A program made the translations under genes and the position numbers. The notes below the pieces were generated by a model. The model saw only the letters and a program-made list of their open reading frames with translations, searched no databases and had not been told where the DNA came from. Below are positions 26,830-35,557 of a DNA stretch of 64,000 nt, piece after piece. Position 1 is the stretch's first letter; each line of letters opens with the position of its first letter. Source of the stretch: Ardenticatenaceae bacterium (GTDB lineage: Bacteria; Chloroflexota; Anaerolineae; Promineifilales; Promineifilaceae); NCBI GenBank assembly GCA_020634455.1, contig JACKBQ010000002.1, positions 2,046,001 to 2,110,000 on the forward strand. The letters run 5' to 3'.

Positions 26830-29800
26830 TCAGGGAAGTTTGAGCAGTTGGTTGGCGGCTACGGCCGTTTCCTCCCAAACACCGTCCGCCCACGTTACTC
26901 GCACCCGGACGGCCTCATCAAACTGGCCCAACCCTACGTGCAGCCGCGTGTCTTCCGACGCCAGGTAGCTGCTGCCCACGTGCCACTCACGCCGCAGGAT
27001 ACGGCCGTCTGGCAACTCAACCTCCACCACCGCACCGGGGTAAAAACCGCTGAGCTGAATTTGTAGCCAGTTGCCCGCCGCGCCGTTGTTTTGCAGCAGC
27101 GCCGGTGCGCCGCCAATCGTGTTGATGGCAATGTCCAGGTCACCGTCGTTGTCGTAGTCGGCCACGGCGCTGCCGCGAGCCAGCAGCGGCCCCACGCCGT
27201 CCTCGTGCATGCCGACGGGACGCGTCCATTCGCGGAACTGGCCCGGCTTGCCTTCCTGCGCCATATTGCCGTAAAAACGCACCAGTTCCGGGTCGCTGGC
27301 CAGATTGGAGATGGGCACACGGCCGTTTACCGTCACCAAATCCATATCGCCATCCTGGTCAAAATCGGCAAAGTGGGTGCCCCAACCGGTCATGTTGCTA
27401 CCCAGGCCGCTGATGCCGATGCGGTAGGTGCTGTAGCGGAACACCAGCTCGCCCCGCTCGTTTATCTCGTTGCGGTAGAGTGCGTTCAGTTCCGCTTCCC
27501 AATTGGTGACAAACAGGTCAAAACGGCCGTCGCCATCATAATCCCCCCCGGTCACGCCCATGCCGCTGCCGGAGTCGCCGATGTCGGCACTGAGGCTCAA
27601 ATCTTCAAAGTGGAAACCAGCGGGGCTGTTGTCGGGAACGGCCGTGTACAGCCGGTTCGGTTGGCCGTCGTTGGCAATGTACAGTTCGAAACGGCCGTCA
27701 TCATCCAGATCGCTAAAAATGGCTCCCAGCGCCCGCTCTTCCCGCTTTAATCCAACTTCGAGCGTTACTTCGCGGAAGGTACCGTCGCCGTTGTTCACAT
27801 ACATCCGATCCGACAGGCCGTAATAATCTTGCGGGAACGCACCGCTGGGGTGCGGAATCTGGTTTTGCAAGCTAATGTACGCCCCCACAAACAGATCGGG
27901 CCAGCCGTCGGCATTCACGTCGGCGACGGCGGCGGCACTGTTCCACTCCGGCGCAGCCAAACCCGCGGCTTCTGCGCCCTCGGCAAAGGTGCCGTCACCC
28001 TGGTTCCACAGCAGTTGGTTGGGGCCATCGGCCGTCACGAACAGATCGGGCCAGCCGTCCAGATTGAAGTCAGCGGCGATGCAGCCGTTGCCGCGCAAGG
28101 CGAGATTGGTGCCAGTTCGCGCCGACACGTCGCTAAATTGGCCGTTCTGGTTGCGGAAAAGCGCATTCGAGGGCAAGCCGCCGTTCGCCTGCCAGTAATC
28201 AATCTCGTCCTCGGCGTAGCTGTTCACCAGGTACAAATCCTGCCAGCCGTCCTGGTCGTAGTCAATCCAGCACAAGCCGCCGCCCATCATCGCCGCCGGA
28301 TCGGCAAAGATGGCGGTGCGGAATGCGCCGTGTTGGAAGTTCAGCCCGGCCTGGGCGGCGACGTTGGTGAAGTGCAGTCGGGTGATGGCCGTGGGATCGG
28401 GGGTGGTGTCGGAGACGGCCGTTCCACCCCCATCCGCCACGCCAACCGGCACGGTTAACCCCGTCGGCACCGGGTCGAGCGGGAAACCGCTGGGCACGGT
28501 TTCAGGAATAAAGTCGCGCAAATCCACCGCCGCCGGATCGGTGAGCGCCTGCAAAAAAGCTACCAAATCGGCGATTTCCTGCTCGGTGAGCGGCAAGCCG
28601 TTGATCAGTTCCGGCGCGGCGGTGGTGAGCTGGTCTTCGGGATTGTACGGCCGTACGCTGCTGTAAAACGCGGGTGGCAAAAATTGGCTGGGGTCGTAGC
28701 TGGCGGCCATGCCGTTGATGTTGGCGTGGTGGGCGATGGCCAGCTCCAGCGTGGGGTACGCGCCGCTGTGGAAGTAGGGCGCGGTCAATTCTACGTTGCG
28801 CAGCGGTGCGGTGCGGAAGGTGAAGCGGTCCCGCGCGTCGAAGGTGACGGCCGCATGGCCCCAATCGTCGCGGCCTTCGGGGCCGTGCCCCTTGCCCGGC
28901 CCCAGCTGCGGCACCAGCAGGTTATGGAACTGCAAATCGGTGAACAGGTCGCCTGCGTGGCAGGTGGCGCAGTTTACGGCCGTATTCGCTTCCCCATAAA
29001 AAATAAGCGCCCCGCGCTTCTGCTGCTCGGTCAGGGCGGTGCTTTCCCCGGCCAAATAATCGTCCCAGGGCGCGGCAGTCATGATAAATTCCCGTTCAAA
29101 GGCAGCGATGGCGGCGACAACGGCCGTAATGTCTGGTTCCGGCGTGCCAAAGAGCGCGGCAAACTGTTCCGTGTAGCCCGGAATTTCGTACAGGCGGCTC
29201 ATCAAATCGCGGCGGATGGCTTCCGGCGGGAGGTGGCCCAGCGTGGCCCCGGCCATCTCGTGCAGGCTGGTGACGGGGAACATCGCTTGCACCGCCAGGG
29301 CGTCGGTGAGCTGGCGCTGGTTCACCTCATTTTCCAACGTGGTGACGATACCTGCGTAGCCATCGACACGGCCGTCCCAAAACTGCACCGGCAGCAGGGC
29401 GCTGTTCAAAATGGTGGGCGAGTTGCGCGGCACAAATGCGCCGATGAACGGATTGTTCACCAGCAAATTGTCCTCTTCCGCACCCAAATTGACCGTTTCC
29501 ACAAATTCCCGCTGCGCCCCCAGCCCTTCCCCGCCCGTGCCGATGGGCAGGGCGCGACCGTCGCCCATTGCCAGGGCTGGATGATGGCAGGTGGCGCAGC
29601 TAATGTTTTGGTCGCCAGACAAAACCGGGTCAAAAAAGAGCTGTTGGCCGAGTTTCACCAGGGCGGGGTCGTCTGCGGGGAGATTGGTGGTGGGATACGG
29701 CCGTAATCCCTGCCTCTCAATCGCTACACGCAAAACGGCGTCCAAATCGTCAAATTCCTGCCGGGTTGTAGCCAAATCTTCAGCGGCAGCGGGCGCGCTC

Positions 29801-30921
29801 ATGCTTTCCGCCTCCGGCTGGCCCCAATACACCTCGATGATGTTGCCCTCAAACACCTGGCTGATCAGCAGCGAGCCGTCGGCACGGGGCAGCACCGAGG
29901 TGGGGAAGTTCAGTCCGTCCAGCACCAGCTCCAGGTCGCCGTTGGTAGAAACGCGGCTGAGACGGCCGCTGTTGGCCAGGTAGCCCGAACCGCTAAAGCA
30001 GGAGGCATCCTGCCGGAAGCGAGCAAATTCCAGCAGCCAAATCGTGCCGTCTGGCCCGCGTGCCACGTCAATCGGCATGCTCAGCCCATCCACCACAATG
30101 CGCTCGTGCCGATCCTCGTCAATCGCCACCAGTTGGCCGCTGTCGGCAGGGTACGGGCAGCCGCCAAAAAGCGTCACAAAATATTCATGCCCCACCCGCT
30201 CAATGCCCGTCGGCACGGGATCAATACTGCCATTTTCCACTTTGATTGAGGAAAAGCGGTGGAAAAAGCGGGTCGTGCCGTCGGCCGTTTCTTTGGCTAT
30301 GCCGTTGCCGCTGGCGTCGCTCACCACAGGGATGCCGTTGGCGTCGAAGGTCATGTCGAAGGGATTGATAAGCTGGACGTTATTGAGCGGCTCCATCCGA
30401 CGGGTTAGATTTTCGGCTGTGAACGGGGTATCGGGCAAGGTGAATCCGCTAGAAGCGGGCAGGGCGTACAGTGCGCCGAGGTTGAAGTGGGCGGTGTAAA
30501 GGGTACGGCCGTCTGGCGACAATTTCACAAAGGGCACGCCGGACAAATCACCGGAATCCCGTCCGCTGGGCAAGCCGCTGATAAACCGCCCTACCTGCCC
30601 GTCTGGCATGATGAGCGAGACGCCTGCGGACAAATCATCGTTGCCCGTGCCTTCTTCGGCCACCAGAATGCCGCCGTCGGGCAGTTCGGCCATGCCTGCG
30701 GGGTTCAGCAGGCCGTTAGCAAACTCGCGGGTGAGCAAAACGGGAGCGGGTTCTGGTTCCGGGGCGGGTTGGCAAGCGGCAAGAGATAAAAGCAGGAACA
30801 CAGAGAGCCACAAAAAAGCGTGAGGAGTGAGCATCCTCAGATGCGAACGGGCGGGCATCTGAGGATGCCCACTCCTCGTGCAATCTTCGACGAAACGTTC
30901 CCGACAATTTGAAGTTTTCAT
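26830..30921 (-). CDS. Beta-propeller / di-haem peroxidase / CRTAC1 fusion lipoprotein
   Basis: 1363 residues. A signal peptide with lipobox (LLLSLAACQP, Cys at 49) shows a lipid-anchored exported protein. Residues about 60-365 form a beta-propeller of the NHL/ScyD type. Residues 400-815 form a MauG/cytochrome c peroxidase domain with two haem sites, CATCHH near 441 and CATCHAG near 649, and LRNVELTAPYFHSGAYPTLE. Residues 845-1363 form a CRTAC1 module of FG-GAP repeats (DYDQDGWQDLYLV, DLDDDGRFELYIAND) ending in an ASPIC/UnbV domain. The ATG at 30921 follows the previous stop by 1 bp; the signal peptide itself begins at the ATG at 30834, inside a hairpin repeat, so the start is uncertain. Confidence 0.9.
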   Translation of the reverse strand: MKTSNCRERFVEDCTRSGHPQMPARSHLRMLTPHAFLWLSVFLLLSLAACQPAPEPEPAPVLLTREFANGLLNPAGMAELPDGGILVAEEGTGNDDLSAGVSLIMPDGQVGRFISGLPSGRDSGDLSGVPFVKLSPDGRTLYTAHFNLGALYALPASSGFTLPDTPFTAENLTRRMEPLNNVQLINPFDMTFDANGIPVVSDASGNGIAKETADGTTRFFHRFSSIKVENGSIDPVPTGIERVGHEYFVTLFGGCPYPADSGQLVAIDEDRHERIVVDGLSMPIDVARGPDGTIWLLEFARFRQDASCFSGSGYLANSGRLSRVSTNGDLELVLDGLNFPTSVLPRADGSLLISQVFEGNIIEVYWGQPEAESMSAPAAAEDLATTRQEFDDLDAVLRVAIERQGLRPYPTTNLPADDPALVKLGQQLFFDPVLSGDQNISCATCHHPALAMGDGRALPIGTGGEGLGAQREFVETVNLGAEEDNLLVNNPFIGAFVPRNSPTILNSALLPVQFWDGRVDGYAGIVTTLENEVNQRQLTDALAVQAMFPVTSLHEMAGATLGHLPPEAIRRDLMSRLYEIPGYTEQFAALFGTPEPDITAVVAAIAAFEREFIMTAAPWDDYLAGESTALTEQQKRGALIFYGEANTAVNCATCHAGDLFTDLQFHNLLVPQLGPGKGHGPEGRDDWGHAAVTFDARDRFTFRTAPLRNVELTAPYFHSGAYPTLELAIAHHANINGMAASYDPSQFLPPAFYSSVRPYNPEDQLTTAAPELINGLPLTEQEIADLVAFLQALTDPAAVDLRDFIPETVPSGFPLDPVPTGLTVPVGVADGGGTAVSDTTPDPTAITRLHFTNVAAQAGLNFQHGAFRTAIFADPAAMMGGGLCWIDYDQDGWQDLYLVNSYAEDEIDYWQANGGLPSNALFRNQNGQFSDVSARTGTNLALRGNGCIAADFNLDGWPDLFVTADGPNQLLWNQGDGTFAEGAEAAGLAAPEWNSAAAVADVNADGWPDLFVGAYISLQNQIPHPSGAFPQDYYGLSDRMYVNNGDGTFREVTLEVGLKREERALGAIFSDLDDDGRFELYIANDGQPNRLYTAVPDNSPAGFHFEDLSLSADIGDSGSGMGVTGGDYDGDGRFDLFVTNWEAELNALYRNEINERGELVFRYSTYRIGISGLGSNMTGWGTHFADFDQDGDMDLVTVNGRVPISNLASDPELVRFYGNMAQEGKPGQFREWTRPVGMHEDGVGPLLARGSAVADYDNDGDLDIAINTIGGAPALLQNNGAAGNWLQIQLSGFYPGAVVEVELPDGRILRREWHVGSSYLASEDTRLHVGLGQFDEAVRVRVTWADGVWEETAVAANQLLKLP
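30822..30876. repeat. 23-bp-arm hairpin over the start of the fusion lipoprotein gene
   Basis: Arms 30822-30844 and 30854-30876 pair over 23 positions with one mismatch and a 9-nt loop (core GCATCTGAGGATGC). The minus-strand ATG at 30832-30834, which begins the signal peptide, is inside it. GAGGAGTG ends recall the element at 54337-54365. Confidence 0.85.
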
Positions 30922-30922
30922 C

Positions 30923-31969
30923 TCAGGGTAAGTTTAGCAGCAAATCGGGGCGATCGGAAATGAGGCCATCGACGCCCCAGCCGATCAGCCGCTGCATGTC
31001 GGCGGTCTCGTTGACCGTCCAGGGAATGACCACCAACCCTTCATCGTGGGCTTTGGCGATGAGTTCGGCCGTGACGTCTCGCTGGTTGGGCGACCAGATG
31101 TTGAATTTATACGCGGCGTACACATCCAGCTTGGCTTCACCGCCGGTAGTCAAGGCCGCCAGACGAATCTCACCATCAATGTCGCGGATGGTGCGCAGGG
31201 AACGATGGTCGAAGCTTTGGATAATGACGCGGTTGGTGAGGAAACGGCCGTTCACTACCTCCAAAATTGCCAGTTCAAACGGCCCGGCTTCCCCGCCGGT
31301 AAAGCCATCGTCAATGTACTCAGGATGGTCTGGCTCCCGCTTGGTTTCGATATTGAACTGCACCTTGGCCGCATTGCTGCGCTGCGCCTCGGTTTTCAGG
31401 TCTGAGTTGGCATACTGCTCCACAAAATCAAACAGTTCAGCCAGGGTGATGATGCGGTAATCGTTGCCAGCGAGTTGGGTGGAAACGGCCGTTTGCTCCG
31501 CAAATCGCTCACTGTCTGGGTTCAAATCACAAAGGTATGATTGCACCACCGACAGCGGCTGCTGGCTGATAAAAATGCGCCGCAGCGGATTGCGCGGATC
31601 GGGAGCATCCGGGTCAGCAGGGTCATCGGGCAGGCGGCATTTGGTGTCATCAATGATCGGATCGTGCCACACCACCACCTGGCCGTCTTGCGTAAAGTGC
31701 AAATCCAGCTCCAGCGTCGTCACGCCCAAATCTAGGGCGGTTTCAAAGGCGGGCAGGCTGTTTTCTGGCAGCAGCCCCCGCGCCCCGCGATGCCCCTCGG
31801 CATCAAAACCGGGCGGCAAATTGCCCGTACCCACAAAAGCAAATGAGTTTGCCTCAGCAGCCATCGTGTCTGGCTCCTCCGTTTGGCTGGCCGCGTTACA
31901 GGCCAAAAGTAAAAGTGGCAGCAGGAAAAAAATGAATGATTTAAGTTGCCGCCCATATTGTTTATGCAT
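30923..31969 (-). CDS. Glycerophosphodiester phosphodiesterase, lipoprotein
   Basis: Cleaves glycerophosphodiesters to sn-glycerol 3-phosphate and an alcohol. The ATG at 31969 starts a signal peptide with lipobox LLLLACN; an ATG 24 bp upstream lies in a repeat and adds eight residues. Catalytic parts: HRGARGLLPENSLPAFETAL (first His and Glu), LELDLHFTQDGQVVVWHDP (metal Glu/Asp and second His), IPWTVNETADMQRLIGWGVD at the end. It lies just downstream of a Ugp-like ABC system, as ugpQ does in enterobacteria, so it would release glycerol 3-phosphate outside the membrane for import. TGA-g-ATG couples it to the next gene. Confidence 0.92.
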   Translation of the reverse strand: MHKQYGRQLKSFIFFLLPLLLLACNAASQTEEPDTMAAEANSFAFVGTGNLPPGFDAEGHRGARGLLPENSLPAFETALDLGVTTLELDLHFTQDGQVVVWHDPIIDDTKCRLPDDPADPDAPDPRNPLRRIFISQQPLSVVQSYLCDLNPDSERFAEQTAVSTQLAGNDYRIITLAELFDFVEQYANSDLKTEAQRSNAAKVQFNIETKREPDHPEYIDDGFTGGEAGPFELAILEVVNGRFLTNRVIIQSFDHRSLRTIRDIDGEIRLAALTTGGEAKLDVYAAYKFNIWSPNQRDVTAELIAKAHDEGLVVIPWTVNETADMQRLIGWGVDGLISDRPDLLLNLP

Positions 31970-31980
31970 TTGGATTAATC

Positions 31981-32070
31981 CGTAGCCGCGCATTCGTAGC
32001 GCGCCAAAACCTTACTAGCTGTTACTCCCGCGCAGGCGGGAGTCCAGTGGATTCCCGCGCAGGCGGGAAT
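31981..32070. repeat. Repeat cluster: TAGCCGCG element and two CCCGCGCAGGCGGG hairpins
   Basis: CGTAGCCGCGCATTCGTAGC at 31981 belongs to the family at 26665 and 57019. ACTCCCGCGCAGGCGGGAGT (32024-32043) and ATTCCCGCGCAGGCGGGAAT (32051-32070) are two nearly identical 20-bp hairpins, 7 bp apart, of a type widespread in bacterial gaps. Confidence 0.8.
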
Positions 32071-32084
32071 GACATTTAAAAGAG

Positions 32085-32123
32085 AAAAAGGTGGCAGACC
32101 GGAACCGATCTGCCACCTTTTTT
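32085..32123. terminator. Bidirectional terminator after the binding-protein gene
   Basis: AAAAAGGTGGCAGA pairs with TCTGCCACCTTTTT around a 10-nt loop, 18 bp past the stop of the minus-strand binding protein, with T runs on both sides. It should reduce transcription into the glycerophosphodiesterase and fusion genes. Confidence 0.88.
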
Positions 32124-32140
32124 AAGCTAAAACCGGGATT

Positions 32141-33592
32141 TTATTCAAAGAACGAATTGTAGTCAGACAGTTCCTGATTGGCTTTTTCGGCGGCGATGTC
32201 CAGGGCTTCCTGGGCCGTCATGCCGTCATCCAACACAGCGCTGTACGCTTCCACAATCAGGCGACGAATCGCCGGAGATGGACCCGAACGGCCGCCCAAT
32301 ACAGCGTAGTTGGGGCTGCCATCGTCCAACGTGGTTTTGGTGCTGGCCAACTGGTTGATAGCGGTCACGAAGTTCGGATTTTCAGCCCAGAAGGCAGTCA
32401 GATCCGCATTGCCGCTGATGTCGGTGCGTACCGGGAAGTAGCCGGTACCAGTGTGCCAGGTTACCTGCTGTGCTTCCGCAGCCATGAACTTCATGAATTC
32501 CCAGGCAGCCGCGTTGGTTGCGTCGTCGCCAGAGTCAATGAGCCACAAAGCAGCGCCACCAATCACCACACCGTTGCGGTCGCCCGCGCTGTCGGCGTAG
32601 GGGATGTACATGGTGCCAACTTCAAACTCTGCGCCATCCTGCAAACCACGAGTACCAGCGGTGGAGTCGAACATCATGGCGGCTTCGCCAGCCAGGAAAA
32701 CGGTGTCGGTGTCGGTCCAGGTATTGCCCAGGTTGGGGGAGTAGCCGTCAGCAATCAGGCCGGTGAGGAAGTCGAAGACCTCGACGCCAACGCCCTGGTT
32801 GAAGGCAACTTCGGTAGCACGCGCGGTACGGCCGTTGTTATTGTTGAAGTACAAACCACCACTGTTGGCCAAAATTTGCTCGAAGTACCAGCCGACCTGA
32901 CCCAAAGCAATGCAGTATTCGGTCTCGCCACTGGCCTGGATGGCATCACAGGCGTTCAGCATTTCGCTGAAAGACCAGCTGGTGCCCTCTGCCGGAGGCT
33001 CAACGCCTGCCGCGGCCAGCATATCCTTGTTGTAGAACAAGATGGGGGTGGAGCTGTTGAACGCCATCGCCACCATGCCGGTGCCATCGCCGTAGTAATC
33101 AGCCACAGCGGGCACAAAGACGCTGGAGTCGTAGCCATCCGCAGCCATCAGGTCATGAGCAGCCACGAGGCGGCCAGTGTCGATCATGGTCTGGGATGCC
33201 AGATCAAAGTTCTGGATGATGTTGGGCTCGGTGCCGGTCTCAAAAGCGGCCAGCAGAGCGTTGTAGGTGTCGTCGTAGCTGCCTTGATAGGTAGCATTCA
33301 CCACAATACCATCCTGGCTGTCGTTGAAGCGGGTTACCAGCTCATCCACGACTGCGCCAAGGTCATCGGCCATGGCGTGCCAGAACTCAAGGGTAATGAC
33401 CTCGTCCATCGCTTCTTCAGCGGGCGCTTCAGCTTCTTCGCTGGTTGTCTCTTCGGCCATCTCTTCTGTTGTGTCTACGGCCGTATCATCGGTCTCTGCC
33501 GGTTCATCAGCTGTATCGCCACCGCCACAAGCGGCCAGAACCAGAGCCAATGCCAACAGCAGCATCCAATATTTGAGCATTTTTCTTGACAT
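32141..33592 (-). CDS. Family-1 ABC solute-binding lipoprotein (UgpB-like)
   Basis: 483 residues from the ATG at 33592, which has CGGAGGAAAC before it. Signal peptide with lipobox LVLAACGGG, then an acidic Ala/Glu/Thr linker to about residue 68. The mature part is a sugar-type binding protein: ITLEFWHAMADDLG, FNDSQDGIVVNATYQGSYDD, FNSSTPILFYNKDMLAAAG, TGTGYFPVR. The FWHAM start and the neighbouring kinase and glycerophosphodiesterase point to glycerol 3-phosphate or a glycerophosphodiester (UgpB type), but other sugars cannot be ruled out. Confidence 0.88.
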   Translation of the reverse strand: MSRKMLKYWMLLLALALVLAACGGGDTADEPAETDDTAVDTTEEMAEETTSEEAEAPAEEAMDEVITLEFWHAMADDLGAVVDELVTRFNDSQDGIVVNATYQGSYDDTYNALLAAFETGTEPNIIQNFDLASQTMIDTGRLVAAHDLMAADGYDSSVFVPAVADYYGDGTGMVAMAFNSSTPILFYNKDMLAAAGVEPPAEGTSWSFSEMLNACDAIQASGETEYCIALGQVGWYFEQILANSGGLYFNNNNGRTARATEVAFNQGVGVEVFDFLTGLIADGYSPNLGNTWTDTDTVFLAGEAAMMFDSTAGTRGLQDGAEFEVGTMYIPYADSAGDRNGVVIGGAALWLIDSGDDATNAAAWEFMKFMAAEAQQVTWHTGTGYFPVRTDISGNADLTAFWAENPNFVTAINQLASTKTTLDDGSPNYAVLGGRSGPSPAIRRLIVEAYSAVLDDGMTAQEALDIAAEKANQELSDYNSFFE

Positions 33593-33699
33593 GTTTCCTC
33601 CGTTTAAATTTAACTTGTGCGCCACGAAATTGTGGTCGCTAACTTTTTTCTACACCAGACACATCCCGGTTGAGCGCCCAGTGATAAAAACAATTTGAA

Positions 33700-33732
33700 A
33701 GGTGCAACGCACTTTAGAACGCGTCACACCTG
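33700..33732. repeat. AGGTGCAACGCAC hairpin repeat
   Basis: AGGTGCAACGCAC...GCGTCACACCT forms an imperfect hairpin two bases past the stop of the permease gene. It matches the pattern of the repeat at 54839-54871 (AGGTGCGTCGCACTTTGGAA). Confidence 0.6.
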
Positions 33733-33734
33733 AT

Positions 33735-34646
33735 CTAACCCTTCAACCCCGTCATCGCAATGCCCTTCACCAACTGCCGATTGGCAATCAGGAAAAGCAG
33801 CAGCGTGGGCAGCATCACAATCACTGCCCCCGCCATCAGCGCTCCCCAGTTGGTGCCGCGCTCCTGGTTGGCCAGGAAAAAGCGAATGCCAATCTGCACG
33901 GTACGCATCTCGGTTTCATTGGTAATGATGAGCGGCCACAGATATTGACTCCAGGCGCTCAAAAAAGTGAAGATAGCCAGGGCGCTGATGGACCCTTTGC
34001 TCAGCGGCACCACAATTTGCCACAAAAAGCGGAAGTTGCTGGCCCCGTCAATCATGGCCGAATCGTGCAAATCTTTGGGCAGCGACAAGAAAAACTGGCG
34101 TAGCAAAAAGACCCCAAAGGCGCTGGCCAGGAAGGGTACTGTCAGACCAAAATAAGTATTGGCACCAAGCTGGTTGCAAAATGCAGCGCTCTCTCCAAAA
34201 AGCGCCAGGCAGTTTTTCGGCAGCTCACTAACCATAATGAAGTTGGGAATGAAGGTAAGCTGGAAGGGCACCATCAAACTGGCCAGAATTAGATAAAACA
34301 TCAGGTCGCGGCCACGGAAATTGAGAAACGAGAAGGCAAAAGCGGCCAAAATACTGAACAGCACCTGAAAAAATACAATAACGCCTGACTGAATGAGGCT
34401 GTTGAGTAGATAACGGCCGAATGGTGTCGAGTTCCAGGCAGTGATGTAATTGTCCCAGGTCCATTCACGCGGCAGCAGCGTGTTGGGATTGGCCGAAATA
34501 TCTTGCAGCGATTTGAAGCTGGTAAAAATAGCAATGATGATGGGCATCGCCACAATAAAACCGACGGTCAGCAGGAAAATTTGCAAAGCCAGATCGGTTT
34601 TGGCAATTGTGCGTTTTGGTTTAGATGAGGAGATGGGCAATGTCAT
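33735..34646 (-). CDS. Sugar ABC permease, MalG/UgpE type
   Basis: 303 residues, six membrane spans. The EAA loop is HDSAMIDGASNFRFLWQIVVPLSKG, and TNETEMRTVQIGIRFFLA and the end LVKGIAMTGLKG are typical. An added short stretch (NCLALFGESAAFCNQLGANT) sits between spans 3 and 4 where the family normally has a short loop. The ATG overlaps the preceding permease stop as ATGA, so the two are translationally coupled. Confidence 0.93.
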   Translation of the reverse strand: MTLPISSSKPKRTIAKTDLALQIFLLTVGFIVAMPIIIAIFTSFKSLQDISANPNTLLPREWTWDNYITAWNSTPFGRYLLNSLIQSGVIVFFQVLFSILAAFAFSFLNFRGRDLMFYLILASLMVPFQLTFIPNFIMVSELPKNCLALFGESAAFCNQLGANTYFGLTVPFLASAFGVFLLRQFFLSLPKDLHDSAMIDGASNFRFLWQIVVPLSKGSISALAIFTFLSAWSQYLWPLIITNETEMRTVQIGIRFFLANQERGTNWGALMAGAVIVMLPTLLLFLIANRQLVKGIAMTGLKG

Positions 34647-35536
34647 GAGTAATGCACCTTCCGGCCAAAGCCACGGAACTGGATGATGGACATGAGGACA
34701 ATGAGCAGCGCTAGCAAATACGCCTGAGCTGAGGCATAGCCACGAAACGGCGTCCCCACGAAGGCATCCACATAAATGGCGTAAATCATGTTGGTGGTGG
34801 CCTGGCCTGGCCCACCATCGGTAAGAATATTGATTTCGCCAAAGGTTTGCAGGCTGTTAATGACGTTGATGATGGTCAGGAAGAAAAGCGTGGGCGAGAG
34901 CAGCGGCAAGGTGATGTGGCGCACGCGATGCCACAAGTTGGCCCCATCCACTTTAGCAGCTTCGTAATAGGTGGCATCAATGTTTTGCACCCCAGCCAGG
35001 GCAATGATGACGTTGAAGCCCAACTGCCGCCAGACGACGGCCAGGGTAACGGCAATAAGCGCCCAATCCTTGGACGTGAGCCAGTTTACAGGCTCAAAGC
35101 CTAGCAGGCCGATCCAGTAGTTCATGTAGCCGACCGCCGGGTTGTACATCCAGCGAAAAATCACGCCGGTAACGGCGCTGCTGATGACAATCGGGACAAA
35201 AATGAGCAGGCGATGCAGCCAGGAAAGCCGCTTGAGCGGGTAAGCCAGGGCGATGGCCAAGGCGACAGCAATGGCGATGCCGGTTGGTACCGTGCCCAGG
35301 GTAAACAGCAGCGCCACCTTGAGATTGTTGTAATATTCCCCGCCGGAAATAAGCTCTTCCCAGAGGCGCTGGTAATTTTCCAGCCCAACGTCAATGACTG
35401 CCCCGCCAAAAGGAGCCACGCGCGTCAGGCTCATCTGGAAGGAGCTGACGATGGGCCAGTATATAAAGAAGCCCAAAATGATGAGCGTGGGAGCCAGGTA
35501 AAGATACCCTTCAGCTGATTTGAGAACCTTTTTCAA
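34643..35536 (-). CDS. Sugar ABC permease, MalF/UgpA type
   Basis: 297 residues, six spans. The start is TTG at 35536, well placed after AAGGAGGAGAAAGCA; no ATG fits as well. EAA loop: IDATYYEAAKVDGANLWHRVRHITLPLL; LTDGGPGQATTNMIYAIY is a family landmark. It forms the channel with the next gene product. No UgpC/MsmK ATPase gene is in this locus, so an ATPase must come from elsewhere. Confidence 0.94.
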   Translation of the reverse strand: MKKVLKSAEGYLYLAPTLIILGFFIYWPIVSSFQMSLTRVAPFGGAVIDVGLENYQRLWEELISGGEYYNNLKVALLFTLGTVPTGIAIAVALAIALAYPLKRLSWLHRLLIFVPIVISSAVTGVIFRWMYNPAVGYMNYWIGLLGFEPVNWLTSKDWALIAVTLAVVWRQLGFNVIIALAGVQNIDATYYEAAKVDGANLWHRVRHITLPLLSPTLFFLTIINVINSLQTFGEINILTDGGPGQATTNMIYAIYVDAFVGTPFRGYASAQAYLLALLIVLMSIIQFRGFGRKVHYS

Positions 35537-35557
35537 TGCTTTCTCCTCCTTAAATGC

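Noticed and set aside
32453..33589. 378-codon open frame on the plus strand
   Set aside because: Antisense to the UgpB-like gene, whose lipobox, ribosome site and terminator all fit the minus strand.
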